This document shows positions 4,617 to 5,086 of a DNA stretch of 5,086 nucleotides, in pieces. The DNA lies in contig JBOFCS010000094.1 in assembly GCA_051646185.1 (NCBI GenBank), forward strand, positions 1 through 5,086, written 5' to 3'. This stretch comes from JBOFCS01 sp051646185 (GTDB lineage: Bacteria; Actinomycetota; Actinomycetes; Mycobacteriales; Mycobacteriaceae). The position numbers and the translations under genes are program-made. The notes beneath the pieces are model-generated. The model searched no databases. It had not been told where the DNA came from and saw only the letters and a program-made list of their open reading frames with translations. How positions within the stretch are numbered: position 1 is the first letter of the stretch; each line of letters begins with the position of its first letter.

Positions 4617-5086
4617 AAATTACGGGTGGTATCAATGCTCAGTGACATCCCGGCCAAGCCGCGCCGACGGACCGATAGTTTTTGAGCTACTTCTGACAGT
4701 GCTTGCGCAGCAGTAGATTCTGGGGAACTTAAGACTAAGGGGACGCCAGTATCGCCGGCTTCTCGCAGGTTAGGGTCAAGAGGAATTTGCCCAAGTAAGG
4801 GCACCTGCGCGCCGACTGCGGTGCTGAGTCTTTCTGAGACGGCTTGACCGCCGCCGGAACCAAAAATTTCCATCCTATTGCCGTCTGGAAGTTCTAGCCA
4901 GGACATATTTTCCACGACCCCAACTACGCGCTGTCGTGTTTGTAAGGCGATGGCTCCGGCTCTTTCGGCAACTTCGGCAGCGGCTTGCTGCGGGGTAGTT
5001 ACGACAAGTATCTCAGCTCCGGGAATAAGCTGAGCGACTGAAATTGCAACGTCACCGGTCCCGGGGGGTAGATCGAGTAGTAAAAC
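4613..5086 (-). CDS. mrp: Mrp/ApbC-type P-loop ATPase, Fe-S carrier family (C-terminal part)
   Basis: The frame is open from the window edge (5086) to a TAG at 4613-4615, giving 157 C-terminal residues; the P-loop and start lie outside. Fragment residues 5-12 read DLPPGTGD, a hallmark of Mrp/NBP35 ATPases, followed by the conserved stretch with VVTTPQQAAAEVAERAG and VVENMS (57-62). The final part, with GQIPLDPNLREAGDTGVPLV, is typical of the family. Mrp proteins carry and transfer [4Fe-4S] clusters. The CxxC that normally follows ENMS is absent: the sequence reads WLELPDGNRMEIFGSGGG (63-80) with no cysteine. No cysteine occurs anywhere in the visible fragment, so cluster binding as in E. coli Mrp is doubtful. 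This appears shared by actinobacterial homologues, though I could not check. Beginning at the GTG within VVENMS would be wrong, since the frame continues upstream with clear homology. Confidence 0.93.
   Translation of the reverse strand, partial: VLLLDLPPGTGDVAISVAQLIPGAEILVVTTPQQAAAEVAERAGAIALQTRQRVVGVVENMSWLELPDGNRMEIFGSGGGQAVSERLSTAVGAQVPLLGQIPLDPNLREAGDTGVPLVLSSPESTAAQALSEVAQKLSVRRRGLAGMSLSIDTTRNF

Noticed and set aside
1..5086. tRNA, rRNA, CRISPR array, toxin-antitoxin or phage genes
   Set aside because: No cloverleaf-like segment, spaced direct-repeat array or recognisable gene of these kinds was seen on either strand.

Overview
The window comes from an actinomycete of the Corynebacterium/Mycobacterium group (Mycobacteriales). 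From memory, the gene order and the proteins match the M. tuberculosis Rv1220c-Rv1224 block (O-methyltransferase, sigE, rseA, htrA, tatB) followed by convergent mrp (Rv1229c). Base composition by eye is near 50% G+C, with AT-rich patches inside htrA. That is low for the group and suggests a reduced-GC lineage, but the genus cannot be named from this sequence.

Layout. Positions 1-124 look like one end of an IS3-type insertion sequence pointing leftwards, with the start of a frame-disrupted orfA. It abuts an open frame (125-388) with no proper start, best read as the C-terminal remnant of an exported protein cut by the element. A leftward O-methyltransferase follows (404-1048). A divergent intergenic region (1049-1355) carries several regulatory candidates: an 8-3-8 direct repeat resembling an MprA box, a SigA-like promoter, an ECF-type GGGAAC-N18-GTT promoter, and a strong Shine-Dalgarno. 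Then comes a rightward envelope-stress cluster: sigE (1356-1988, probably starting at a rare ATT), rseA (2129-2554) and htrA (2601-4151), closed by a large hairpin (4157-4191). tatB (4215-4616) appears to have its own leaderless promoter. The 3' part of mrp (4613-5086) runs leftward and overlaps the end of tatB by 4 bp.

How it works together. SigE is an ECF sigma factor for surface stress, RseA is its soluble zinc-type anti-sigma factor, and HtrA is a membrane-anchored serine protease with a PDZ domain that handles damaged envelope proteins. TatB belongs to the twin-arginine export machine. The sigE upstream region suggests integration of housekeeping, two-component and ECF inputs, as in mycobacteria. 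No undescribed system is evident. The points most worth checking are the ATT start of sigE, the MprA-like box, the IS-truncated gene at the left edge, and loss of expected metal-binding or Fe-S residues in the methyltransferase and Mrp.
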